Shown one piece after another: positions 52,767 through 60,753 of a stretch of 64,000 nucleotides of DNA. The notes beneath the pieces are model-generated. The model did no database searches. It was not told where the DNA came from and saw only the letters and a list, made by a program, of their open reading frames with translations. The stretch comes from Polaromonas sp. AET17H-212 (GTDB taxonomy: Bacteria; Pseudomonadota; Gammaproteobacteria; Burkholderiales; Burkholderiaceae_C). Made by a program: the position numbers and the translations under genes. Each line of letters begins with the position of its first letter. The stretch's first letter is position 1. The stretch spans positions 1-64,000 of the forward strand of contig NZ_NBZW01000026.1 in NCBI RefSeq assembly GCF_002379085.1. Direction: 5' to 3'.

Positions 52767-54524
52767 CTATGAAGCAACCAATTCCTTAAGCTTTTCGAAT
52801 TGGTGCAGAACGGGCAATTCCGCATCGCTAATGGTAGGGTGGGGCGGCCCGCTGTACCAGACGAACATTCGGTCCTTCGCACGCGTTATGGCCACATACA
52901 TCAGCCGGCGCTCAGCCTCAACATGGATCAGGTCGGAGCCATCCTCTGGTTTCGTGGCATCAATGACGTGTACGGTCTCAAACTCAAGCCCTTTGGAGCC
53001 GTGCATCGTCATGAGCGTTACCGGGGCGGTACCGGAGGCCTTCTTGTTTTGGTTGATGAAGTAGAGGCGATTCGAGATGGTTCCGGAGAGCTTCCCGAGG
53101 ATGCCTGATGCCCTGGTGAGGATTTCGCGTGTGCGGCGTGAGCGCTGCTTTGACGCGAGCCAGGCTCCCACATCCAGGACCACCTCAGTGTGGCTCCCCG
53201 CGGGCATCTGGTTGCGCCAGTACCTACAGGACTCGGCAAACTCTTTGAGAATTTTGGCGTCCTGCGGTGTTGCTGCATCGAGGCTGGGGACCTCACCGGA
53301 TAGAAACCCAGCGGCATCCCCTTTCATCACATGAAGCAGCTCCGTCTTGACTGTATCGTCGAGTTCCATGCAACGTAGGCTGCCCAGGACGCCGACTGGT
53401 GAGTTGTCGAGCAAAGACTGCAGCAGGCTGAGGTAGGTCGCAACCCAGGCGTTGTCCCAGATCGACTTCCCTATCCGGATGTACGGCACCTCGCATGCCG
53501 TCAGGGCCAGTTCCAGCTCGTTGAGCGAGTGGTTCATGCGCGAAAGCACAACAGTGTTGGTGTGGCGCTCGGGCGTCTTGCTGATCAACTCCGCAAGTTC
53601 CTCACACTGCGTCTCGATGCTACCGGTATGGTAGGCGGCGATCTTTCCGCCGGGGCCGCGAGTAGCCACCAGGTCCTTCTTCAGCCGGCTACCGTTGCGG
53701 GCGACCAACGTGACGGCATGCGAGAGAATTTCTTCCTTGCATCTGAAGTTGTCACCCAACTCGATCCGCCTCGCCCCGAAGGTGTCCATGAAGTCCTTCA
53801 TGCCGGCGTAGCCAAGGGCATTGCGCCACTCGTAGATTGACTGGTCGTCGTCTCCCACGATCGTCACGTTGAGTCCAGCTCTCGCATGGGCAAATATCCA
53901 GACCCTCTGCAGCTCGTCGGTATCCTGTCCCTCATCCACGATCATGTCGGTGAAGTTCATCGGAGGGATAGATTCCTGATGGACAAGCAGGGCGCAGTCT
54001 CTCATGACGGTGTAGAGATCCGTCGCGCGGCTTGCATTCACGCGCTCCATGTACCGCTTGATTACTTCCGAAGCCGGCGGGGTCAGTTCAACTCGGTCTC
54101 GGTCAATCGCATACATGAAAGACTCAAACTCAACCCTGATGGCCTTCACGTGGTCGTTGTCGGAGGCGTAAGGGTTGAGCGCCTCATTTAGAAGGATGCC
54201 TTGTTGTACGGGGCTTAGGAGCTTCTGGGCGGGGCGGTGGGCGTGTAGGTGCTGCAGCGCAATACTGTGGAACGTCCCGACGCGTAGCTTCTCCCGACTG
54301 AACGGGCGTCCTCCGGCTTCTTCCTGGGCCTTATCCAGGCGGCGGCGCATTTCTTCCGCGCCTTCTTTGGTGAATGTCACCATGAGCAGCCGGCGGGCGG
54401 GGTCGGCGAGGATTCTGCGAGCTTTCGCAACAGAGGTAGTGGTCTTCCCGCTCCCGGGGCCGGCAACGATCAGTAGGTGGCCATCATGCTCGATGGCATC
54501 TTGTTGAGCGAGTGTGAATCCCAT
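52767..54524 (-). CDS. UvrD/Rep-type superfamily 1 helicase
   Basis: 585 residues, shorter than UvrD (about 720). IVAGPGSGKTTTSVAKARRI is Walker A, LLMVTFTKEGAEEMRRRL motif Ia, MIVDEGQDTDELQ motif II, GDDDQSIYEWRNALGY motif III, and YVAITRAKDRMFVWY motif VI. All core motifs are present, so it should unwind DNA with ATP. Lacking the 2B-type extensions and a nuclease domain, it probably serves plasmid replication or recombination. It lies just downstream of the terminator that closes the 54576 gene. Confidence 0.92.
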   Translation of the reverse strand: MGFTLAQQDAIEHDGHLLIVAGPGSGKTTTSVAKARRILADPARRLLMVTFTKEGAEEMRRRLDKAQEEAGGRPFSREKLRVGTFHSIALQHLHAHRPAQKLLSPVQQGILLNEALNPYASDNDHVKAIRVEFESFMYAIDRDRVELTPPASEVIKRYMERVNASRATDLYTVMRDCALLVHQESIPPMNFTDMIVDEGQDTDELQRVWIFAHARAGLNVTIVGDDDQSIYEWRNALGYAGMKDFMDTFGARRIELGDNFRCKEEILSHAVTLVARNGSRLKKDLVATRGPGGKIAAYHTGSIETQCEELAELISKTPERHTNTVVLSRMNHSLNELELALTACEVPYIRIGKSIWDNAWVATYLSLLQSLLDNSPVGVLGSLRCMELDDTVKTELLHVMKGDAAGFLSGEVPSLDAATPQDAKILKEFAESCRYWRNQMPAGSHTEVVLDVGAWLASKQRSRRTREILTRASGILGKLSGTISNRLYFINQNKKASGTAPVTLMTMHGSKGLEFETVHVIDATKPEDGSDLIHVEAERRLMYVAITRAKDRMFVWYSGPPHPTISDAELPVLHQFEKLKELVAS

Positions 54525-54532
54525 TGCAGACC

Positions 54533-54559
54533 TAAAAAAAAGGCCGCTCGAGGCGGCCT
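54533..54559 (-). terminator. rho-independent terminator of the 54576 gene
   Basis: AGGCCGC (54541-54547) and GCGGCCT (54553-54559) pair around TCGAG; the A run at 54533-54541 is the T run for the reverse strand. Confidence 0.9.
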
Positions 54560-54575
54560 ATTGGGTACAGGGCAT

Positions 54576-55481
54576 TCAGGCCGCTGCGACGGGCTGCTCT
54601 TCAACGGCAGGAGAATCCGCGGGTGCGGCCGGCGCCGGGTCCTGTTTGGGCTTGCGAGCCTTCGAGGCTGACTTGGTTGCAGCAGAACTTGCGGCTACCG
54701 CATCGTCCAGGACTTTGCTCGGATCTGCATCGCCCATGTTGAGCGCGCTGTCGGTCTTGCCATCGGCTTCCATCGAACTCGCAAAAGCCTGCAGCTCCTG
54801 CCCTTGTGCCTCGACCTGGGCCGCCTGTTCGGGGCTCGACGACCCTTTGTGCCGCTGTTCCTGCATCATTCGGTCGGCCTCGCGGTAGAGCCGAACGACT
54901 TCGTTGCGCAACGCCGCCGCAAAGGCGCGCACAGCGTTTTTGCACATGTATTCGGCCTGGGCACGCTGTGTCGAGTCAATCACGCCCATAAGGTTGGCAG
55001 TGCCTGCCAGCAGGTTGAAGCGGTCAAGCTCCTTGAGAGTCGCGAAGTAGCGACGGGCGAAGCCGCTGATCACGGGGACAGTCGCCACAATACCATTCGG
55101 ATAGACCGTGCTTTCCATCTTGGTCCCGTTTTGCTGCATGACCTTTTCAAACCGGTTTGACCAGTTTTCGAGGAGGGTAGCCATGCTTGTGAGCTTCTTG
55201 GTCACAATCTCCGCGTAACGGTCCAGCAGCTCCTGGTTGTAACCATGCCACGAACGATATTGATATTCATAGGCCAACACCTTCGAGATGTAGCCGAAGT
55301 CCCGCCGGTAGAACGTCATGGCGGTCGGGGAACTCAGCAACTCGCCGTCCATGAAGTGAATCGGGCCGCGGTAGGAATTGGCGAACGCCTCGCCAAAAAC
55401 ATCAACCATCGCCTGGCGGCGCTGTGGCGACAGTTGATCGGCAACGGGCTGGGCGTTGTTGGCAGAGGAATCGTTTGCCAT
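54576..55481 (-). CDS. uncharacterised coiled-coil-rich plasmid protein (DUF1845-like?)
   Basis: 301 residues from the reverse ATG at 55481, with GGAGAG ten bases upstream. The N-terminal 200 residues are helical and aromatic (FYRRDFGYISKVLAYEYQYR, SWHGYNQELLDRYAEIVTKK), with a likely coiled coil at TKKLTSMATLLENWSNRFEK. The last 100 residues are alanine/proline-rich. It recalls the DUF1845-type proteins of integrative elements, but this is uncertain. Confidence 0.6.
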   Translation of the reverse strand: MANDSSANNAQPVADQLSPQRRQAMVDVFGEAFANSYRGPIHFMDGELLSSPTAMTFYRRDFGYISKVLAYEYQYRSWHGYNQELLDRYAEIVTKKLTSMATLLENWSNRFEKVMQQNGTKMESTVYPNGIVATVPVISGFARRYFATLKELDRFNLLAGTANLMGVIDSTQRAQAEYMCKNAVRAFAAALRNEVVRLYREADRMMQEQRHKGSSSPEQAAQVEAQGQELQAFASSMEADGKTDSALNMGDADPSKVLDDAVAASSAATKSASKARKPKQDPAPAAPADSPAVEEQPVAAA

Positions 55482-56008
55482 GGTGGAACTCTCCAAAAAT
55501 AGTTGTACAAAGACAACTTTGAATTTAGAGCACCCCTGTGCTATGCGAGCCCGGCCAACGTAGCAAAACTAGCTCGTTGAACGCCTAAGTCACCTGTACC
55601 AGCGTCAATGTCCCTTGAGGTTGAAGGCGACCTCGTGCAACTGGTCGCGATCAATTGACGGATGGATTGACCGCTTCAATAATTGCCGCGTAGGTCGAAA
55701 ATCGGCCTGCAGTGCAGATGGGACACTTAAACTTTTCGATCCGTCATAGTCAGCCGCGACGGCGGCCGACAGCCCGCAAGGGTAAAGAATTATTGTGAAG
55801 ACCGAAATTCGGTTTTCTGGGGCGAGGTGCTTCGGCACCTCATCCGCTAAACGTGGCCACTCGGGCAATACCTGACAAGTTTTCGGCGACTTGTGAGGTC
55901 TTTCTCGACGTTTGTCGTAAAAGATCGTGCAGCAATGCATGGTTGCGTGTCGTGTACACGCCTTAATGCGGTGAGCTTGCTAACGCTTGTTCATCATGGT
56001 TTTTCTCA
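55482..56008. other. gene-free divergent region
   Basis: A 500-base interval between the reverse 54576 gene and the forward leader. No frame is convincing and no repeats were seen. It should contain promoters for both directions. Confidence 0.4.
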
Positions 56009-56082
56009 TTCCCTCGGGGCACTTACCCCATTGGGTGTGGTGCTTTCTTGGGTTTTTCTTAATTTTTTAGGAGACTCTCATG
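56009..56082 (+). promoter_or_regulatory. leader hairpin of the small membrane protein gene
   Basis: CCC (56011-56013), then GGGG (56016-56019), loop CACTTA, CCCC (56026-56029), then GGG (56033-56035). The outer and inner stems follow the same layout as the other leaders. A second, start-covering hairpin is not clear here. Confidence 0.65.
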
Positions 56083-56211
56083 AAAGTTATCATCGTTTTG
56101 GCCGGCCTTGCTCTCGTAGCTACCTTCGCCATTGGTACCGTAAAAAACGGCACCAACACCATCTCGGCAAACCATTCCAAGATTGAAAAAATCTTGGACG
56201 AAGCCAAGTAA
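56080..56211 (+). CDS. 43-residue single-pass membrane protein
   Basis: ATG 56080 has TTAGGAGACTCTC upstream. The protein starts MKVIIVLAGLALVATFAIGT, one membrane helix, and continues with a short polar tail (KNGTNTISANHSKIEKILDE). Too short for most gene finders. The strong ribosome-binding site, the conserved leader hairpin and the stem-loop behind it support a real gene. Function unknown; small membrane proteins on plasmids include exclusion factors and toxins. Confidence 0.6.
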   Translation: MKVIIVLAGLALVATFAIGTVKNGTNTISANHSKIEKILDEAK

Positions 56212-56213
56212 AC

Positions 56214-56237
56214 AGTAGAGGCCCTCGGGTCTCTACT
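56214..56237 (+). terminator. stem-loop after the small membrane protein
   Basis: AGTAGAG and CTCTACT pair around GCCCTCGGGT, followed by CGTTTAG. A short T tract makes it a weak terminator. Confidence 0.55.
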
Positions 56238-56395
56238 CGTTTAGCCATCCCTTCCGCTTCACTTACCTCATTTCACAGCGTGAGAACTGCTGACGGCGTT
56301 GCTTTACAACAGCGCCGTGAGCACTTCTCGATGCAAATCGATTAGCGCGAACCCCGTGTTCGCATTCACCTGGACAGCACGCGCTGTCCTTTCAT

Positions 56396-56463
56396 TAACC
56401 CTGCAGGGAGCACTCCCTGTTGGGAGTCTCCTTTGCCGGTTCGAGCCAAAGGAAGACGAAATG
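56396..56463 (+). promoter_or_regulatory. two-hairpin leader of the 56461/56501 genes
   Basis: Hairpin 1: CAGGGA (56404-56409), loop GCAC, TCCCTG (56414-56419), framed by ACCC and TGGG. Hairpin 2: GTCTCCTTTG (56426-56435) with CAAAGGAAGAC (56447-56457), one bulge, which hides the AAAGGAAG ribosome-binding site of the small ORF. Confidence 0.8.
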
Positions 56464-56520
56464 AAATCTCTTCTTGTGACCAGTCCCTTCAAGGCCTGTC
56501 ATGTACGCGAAAACGCTTAG
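56461..56520 (+). CDS. 19-residue leader-type ORF overlapping the next start
   Basis: MKSLLVTSPFKACHVRENA is encoded from the ATG directly after the second hairpin. It ends at TAG 56518-56520, 20 bases inside the next gene, whose ATG is at 56501. In every other leader the ATG at this position starts the main protein, so here an upstream ORF probably couples translation of the 56501 gene to the leader. Confidence 0.5.
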   Translation: MKSLLVTSPFKACHVRENA

Positions 56521-57361
56521 CCGCGTCCCACACGTACAGCTTTTCTTCCCCATGTTCACTTCGCACGAAATTGCGGTATGGACAGAACACGAACAGAAAC
56601 GCCTTGAGCGCAAAGAGAAGCGCCTGCAAAAGGTGGCGACGGTCTGGATTCCCCGGGATCCGCAAAAGGCCGTTGCTATTGATTTGCTTGCCGAGTCTCT
56701 GCTCGATCAGCCGCTCGGCCTAACTCCCGACAAGGAGCTTGTAGATCTTGGCGATCCGTTTACCGACATCGGTGACACGGAATGCCCAGGTTCTGAAAGC
56801 GACGAGAAGGTTGTGTGGACCGAAGACGCAATCGCGCAGCTGCACGAAGGCCTCGTGTTCTATTCCCTCCGGCTCCTACGGGCCAGAGGGAACGGGAAAG
56901 AAAAGAAAGAAATCCTTCGCTGGATCTTTGCCCCTCCTGCTGTGGCCTACGCCACGGTTAGCGAGTCAGGTAGCAAGGTCTGGAAGGTTATCCAACCATC
57001 TGAAGTGCCATTTAGCTTTGAGCTGTCCTGCCGTCTTACTGGCAAGAGCCCAGAGCGCTTGAGAGAGGGCTTAGTACCCATCCTCAAAGACATTGGCCTA
57101 TTTGAACTCTTTAAGGAGATTGACGATGCACAGCAATGCAAACAACGGCGCGCAAGTAGCGCCTACGACAACAAACGAAGCAGCGAAAGCGGAGAGCCCA
57201 CAAGCCCTGCCGAAGTCCCTGTTCCAGCGGTATCCAATCCGCTCGACATTCAACATTCCCGAGGCGCCGGAAAAGGCAGAAATCCAGGGGATGGCGCCGG
57301 GCCTCTACGGAGTGCCCCGAATCGACCCGTTCTACGTCTTCGAAACAGAACGCCTGCGTGA
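56501..57361 (+). CDS. uncharacterised protein upstream of the CobS-like ATPase
   Basis: 286 residues if read to its stop. Not recognised. Basic, helical N-terminus (IAVWTEHEQKRLERKEKRLQ), then a mixed domain with VVWTEDAIAQLHEGLVFYSL. The last 78 residues (from about CKQRRASS) overlap the start of the ATPase gene in another frame by 236 bases and have low-complexity composition. The overlap is unusually long. Either the protein really has this tail or it lost an earlier stop. Confidence 0.55.
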   Translation: MYAKTLSRVPHVQLFFPMFTSHEIAVWTEHEQKRLERKEKRLQKVATVWIPRDPQKAVAIDLLAESLLDQPLGLTPDKELVDLGDPFTDIGDTECPGSESDEKVVWTEDAIAQLHEGLVFYSLRLLRARGNGKEKKEILRWIFAPPAVAYATVSESGSKVWKVIQPSEVPFSFELSCRLTGKSPERLREGLVPILKDIGLFELFKEIDDAQQCKQRRASSAYDNKRSSESGEPTSPAEVPVPAVSNPLDIQHSRGAGKGRNPGDGAGPLRSAPNRPVLRLRNRTPA

Positions 57362-58187
57362 TCTCACGATGTTCTGGGTGGGGGGCTTCACGTTCTGCGT
57401 GATCGAAGGCGACCCATCGGCCGGCAAATCCTCGCTCTTCGAGCAATGGCATGCGCGGCTCAACGTGCCTTTGTACAAGATCTCCTGCGGTCCAACCACC
57501 GAGAACTATCACTTGATTGGCCAGTACTTGCCGACAAGTGAAGGGAGCTTGAAGTGGCATGACGGCCCTGTGACAAGGGCCTGTCGTGAGGGTTCATCGG
57601 TACTGCTCGATGAATACAACAATCTGGATCCAGCTGAAGCCACTGCGCTGAACCTGGTGCTGGAAGGGTATTCATTCATGATCCCGCAAACCGGGGAGAT
57701 CATCCAGCCTGCGCCGACAACCAGGATCTTCGGGACGCAGAATTCGGTGGACTCGCTTGCTGCGGTTGCCGGTCGCAATGTGATGGACGTGGCCAACGAG
57801 GATCGTTGCTTCTATATGGAAGTTGACTATCTGCGGCCAGACCTGGAAACCGAACTGGTCATCCGCAATCTCGTAGCCGGTGGCGTGAGCACTGCACTGT
57901 CCGAGACCATTGCGTCGATGACGGTTGCCGTGGCCAACAAGGTGCGTCGGGCCTTCCGCGAGGGCGCCGATGGGATCGAGAAACCAATATCGACTCGTGC
58001 GGTCTTGCGGTGGGCGAAGCTCACTGCGATGTACCAGCCGGTGCTCAGCAAGCAGACGCGTAGCGGAATTCATTACGCGCTTCGCCGCGCCCTGAAGATG
58101 CCCGTGACGATGGCGTCCGCGGTGAACGAGATGATCACCCTTGTTGCTGGCTACGACGAGAACTGTCGCAGCAAGGTCGGACCATGA
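57126..58187 (+). CDS. MoxR/CobS-like AAA+ ATPase
   Basis: 353 residues from ATG 57126, with TTAAGGAGATTGACG as a strong ribosome-binding site, which decides the start. IEGDPSAGKSSLFEQW (about residues 93-108) is Walker A, SSVLLDEYNNLDPAEATALN Walker B, and TTRIFGTQNSVD sensor 1. This is the pattern of MoxR-type ATPases of the CobS/NorQ/CbbQ branch, which partner with VWA proteins to remodel or load metal into targets. A DUF3150 protein and a CobT-like VWA protein follow 2.5-4 kb downstream. No cobalamin genes are present. Confidence 0.8.
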   Translation: MHSNANNGAQVAPTTTNEAAKAESPQALPKSLFQRYPIRSTFNIPEAPEKAEIQGMAPGLYGVPRIDPFYVFETERLRDLTMFWVGGFTFCVIEGDPSAGKSSLFEQWHARLNVPLYKISCGPTTENYHLIGQYLPTSEGSLKWHDGPVTRACREGSSVLLDEYNNLDPAEATALNLVLEGYSFMIPQTGEIIQPAPTTRIFGTQNSVDSLAAVAGRNVMDVANEDRCFYMEVDYLRPDLETELVIRNLVAGGVSTALSETIASMTVAVANKVRRAFREGADGIEKPISTRAVLRWAKLTAMYQPVLSKQTRSGIHYALRRALKMPVTMASAVNEMITLVAGYDENCRSKVGP

Positions 58188-58900
58188 GCGGCGTCTATGA
58201 CGTCTATGAACACCCAACCAAAGGGGCTTGGGGGGTGTCGGTTCAAAGCATGAGGGTTCTGACGGCTGAAGTTGCCGGCGGAATCGTCAGGCAGGCAAAT
58301 TTGCTTCCCCACAACCTGGCACCAGAGGTCAGCAAACGGGTGAGGGCCGGATTCAAGAAAATTACCCGACGAAAGTACCTTCAACTCGATGGCGAGGAGA
58401 ACGGGCTTTTGAAGGGGCGTTTCACTGAGGACCATCCCGAGCTTGCGATTGGTGAGGAGTTGATCTTCTTTACGACCGTCAGCATTGGGGACGATGTGGC
58501 CGCACTCGCCCAGCAGTGGGAGGCGGTCCTCGAAGCGACCGATGTGAGGCCTGAAGCACTCGAAGCATGGTTGACCCGGGTTCGCCGGGCATGCCAGTAC
58601 ATCGCAGTCCCCGCTTCCCATCCTGCAATTGCCCTGGTGGTTGCGGATTGGGTTGTTGACGGCCGGCGAATGTTGATCAGTGATCGACCTGGTGTACCCC
58701 AAAGGGTTCCGAAGGAAGTCCCACTGGAATGGGAAGAGTGGCTTGCCTACTTCTTCACGAAACAAAACGAAACACGTGATGCCTTAGTGCAGCTCGGGTG
58801 GTCGGTCAGGGATGCAATGTTTGCAAACCAAGCGATCGCTTCTCCAAACAGTGGTGACGATGGCGGCTGGCTAGCCGACGCCGCATCAGTAGCCTTTTAA
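58184..58900 (+). CDS. uncharacterised protein
   Basis: 238 residues, overlapping the ATPase stop by four bases (ATGA). Not recognised. Contains YDVYEHPTKGAWGVSVQSMR at the start, KRVRAGFKKITRRKYLQLDG and VLEATDVRPEALEAWLTRVR. It is certainly co-translated with the CobS-like ATPase and may be an adaptor for it. No known motif is visible. Confidence 0.6.
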   Translation: MSGVYDVYEHPTKGAWGVSVQSMRVLTAEVAGGIVRQANLLPHNLAPEVSKRVRAGFKKITRRKYLQLDGEENGLLKGRFTEDHPELAIGEELIFFTTVSIGDDVAALAQQWEAVLEATDVRPEALEAWLTRVRRACQYIAVPASHPAIALVVADWVVDGRRMLISDRPGVPQRVPKEVPLEWEEWLAYFFTKQNETRDALVQLGWSVRDAMFANQAIASPNSGDDGGWLADAASVAF

Positions 58901-58912
58901 GAGGAACAAATA

Positions 58913-59893
58913 ATGAGTAGTGGAAAAATGAGCTGGCTTGCTGCCGGCATCATGATCGTCTCGATGGTTGCATTGGGTGTGGTCTGGCTAGTCCGGAACG
59001 CACTCAAGGTGGCGATATGGACGGCATCGAAAGTAGCCAAAGCCAACGCCTTGCGCAAAAGCAATGCAGAAGCAGTAGCAGCGCGAGCTCCGCAGTCCGG
59101 TGCAAACCTGACTGTTCCAGTTGAACGCGAGTTCGCGCCGGCAGCTGCTGTCGGCGCAAAAACGAATCAGCAGGAGGAGTTCATCGCGGCGGACCGTATC
59201 GTTACGATTCGCCTGGACCCATCAGTTGCGGTGGTGCATCTTCGTGTTTACAAGTCGCAAGGCCTGGTGAAACGCGAAATGATTGTGACGGAGCCACGGC
59301 TGCGGGGCTTGCTCCAAGGCAGGCGGCACACGTTGACGGATGCCAAATACGACCCAGCGATGGGACTCGATGACATCAAGGATGAGACAGTGAGTCTGGT
59401 GCAGGATTTGATCAACTTGAAGGGCAACACGAAAGTCAAGGCTTTCAAACCTGTACCTGAGCCGAGGCCAATGCCCAACGCGCCGGCAAAACCGGCACCA
59501 AAGGCCGAAGTGAAGGTGGCGCTTGCGCCAGCTCCACAGATGGCTACATCGGCGAAGCGCGAACCCAAACCTTTGCCGCCGGCAAAGACCTTTGCCCCTC
59601 GGGTCGAGACAGGCGTCACCTTTGAGGGCCTCTTGATTGCCGCGGGAACGCGGGTGATGTCGCCGCAAGGCCGCGCCCCGTACGAGACCTTCGAGGCGAA
59701 GCTCCGGCTGGCCAATGGCGTGGATCTACCCCTTCGCGGGCTGGAGCTTGATCGGGAGCTGCAGGCGATGGGTGTGAAGATTGGCGAGAATGTGGCGATT
59801 ACCCCGCTGGGGAAAGTGCCAGTTTCGCTCGCAGGTGGTGAGGAAGGCTTCAAAAACATGTATCGTGTTGTACGAACTGGAGAAGCACACTGA
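58913..59893 (+). CDS. membrane-anchored uncharacterised protein
   Basis: 326 residues. One N-terminal membrane helix (IMIVSMVALGVVWLVRNALK, about 13-32), a basic stretch, a folded middle domain (IVTIRLDPSVAVVHLRVYKS), a proline/alanine/lysine linker and a C-terminal domain (GVTFEGLLIAAGTRVMSPQG, FEAKLRLANGVDLPLRGLEL). The C-terminal part resembles phage or plasmid domains found beside SSB, but I cannot name it. Its stop overlaps the ssb start. Confidence 0.55.
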   Translation: MSSGKMSWLAAGIMIVSMVALGVVWLVRNALKVAIWTASKVAKANALRKSNAEAVAARAPQSGANLTVPVEREFAPAAAVGAKTNQQEEFIAADRIVTIRLDPSVAVVHLRVYKSQGLVKREMIVTEPRLRGLLQGRRHTLTDAKYDPAMGLDDIKDETVSLVQDLINLKGNTKVKAFKPVPEPRPMPNAPAKPAPKAEVKVALAPAPQMATSAKREPKPLPPAKTFAPRVETGVTFEGLLIAAGTRVMSPQGRAPYETFEAKLRLANGVDLPLRGLELDRELQAMGVKIGENVAITPLGKVPVSLAGGEEGFKNMYRVVRTGEAH

Positions 59894-60360
59894 TGTTGAT
59901 GATGACTGCACACGGACGCCTCGGTCACCAGCCTGAGCTCAAGCTGCTCCCCACAGGGGGGGTGGTCTGTGAGTTTCGGCTGCTGGCTTCGAGGTTTGCC
60001 AAGGGCGGCGAAGTAACAGAGGCGGCAACGTTCTTCTGCTACGGGGATATGGCTGAGGAATTCTGCTCAACCACCGTCAAGGGTCAAGAGATCTTTGCGA
60101 CTGGCCATCAGGAAACCCAGCAATACACATCACCAGCTGGTGAGACGAAGACATTCGTGAAATATCGAATGAGCTGGTTTCAGCGAGGGCGCAAACCCAT
60201 GGGTGAGCGTTCCTCGGGAGGCAACCAACATGCGCAGGGTAATGGCGAGCAGCGTGGAGCCGGAAACGGGCAACCAGCAGCCCAACGCCGTCCACCGAAC
60301 GAGAGTGTGCCAAGACAGCAGCCGCAACAGCGGGTGGGCGCCAGTGCCCGAGCTGCATGA
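59893..60360 (+). CDS. ssb: single-stranded DNA-binding protein
   Basis: 155 residues. MMTAHGRLGHQPELKLLPTG and GVVCEFRLLASRF begin the OB fold, followed by AATFFCYGDMAEEFCSTTVK and a disordered glutamine/glycine-rich tail. The acidic C-terminal tip (DDDIPF) of bacterial SSBs, which recruits partner proteins, is absent; the tail ends GASARAA. It may therefore protect plasmid DNA without recruiting host repair enzymes. Start overlaps the previous stop by one base. Confidence 0.8.
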   Translation: MLMMTAHGRLGHQPELKLLPTGGVVCEFRLLASRFAKGGEVTEAATFFCYGDMAEEFCSTTVKGQEIFATGHQETQQYTSPAGETKTFVKYRMSWFQRGRKPMGERSSGGNQHAQGNGEQRGAGNGQPAAQRRPPNESVPRQQPQQRVGASARAA

Positions 60361-60753
60361 GCATGTCGTTGCACAAGCGTGACGGCTGTGATATCTGCGA
60401 GAATTGCGGCCACACTGGCAGCTGCGGTTAGAGCAGGCCCTGGGCGGCGTTCAAAGCGCCTGGGGGATAGAAGAAGAGGTTCGCACATGCGGACCCGTGC
60501 AGGCTCTCGAAAGAGAGTCCTGCCACAAGACATTCCGAGTCTTGTGGCAGGATTCCTCCTCCCAGCAAACCGTAGTTTGCTTTCCAAACGTGGCTGGTCG
60601 CCATCGTTTGCACCCCTCGTTTCTTTGGCCTATATTGGCACCGTTCGGCCATGCCGTCCGCAGAACTCGTTTCTGCATTCATATCAACCCCAGCGGGAAT
60701 CCATCCCGCACGGGGTTATTGGGTTCCCGCTTTCCTTTTTGGAGAACCCAATG
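60361..60753 (+). promoter_or_regulatory. intergenic region with two-hairpin leader of the DUF3150 gene
   Basis: Upstream of the leader no gene is seen; a CAAGACATTCCGAGTCTTG stem lies around 60527. The leader is the clearest in the window. Hairpin 1: GCGGGA (60693-60698), loop ATCCA, TCCCGC (60704-60709), framed by CCCC and GGGG. Hairpin 2: TTGGGTTC (60719-60726) with GAACCCAA (60744-60751), a perfect stem that ends on the A of the ATG and hides the GGAGA ribosome-binding site in its loop side. Confidence 0.85.

Noticed and set aside
55605..55940. 111-residue reverse frame between the 54576 gene and the small membrane protein
   Set aside because: Composition is random-looking, no ribosome-binding site and no neighbour in the same direction.
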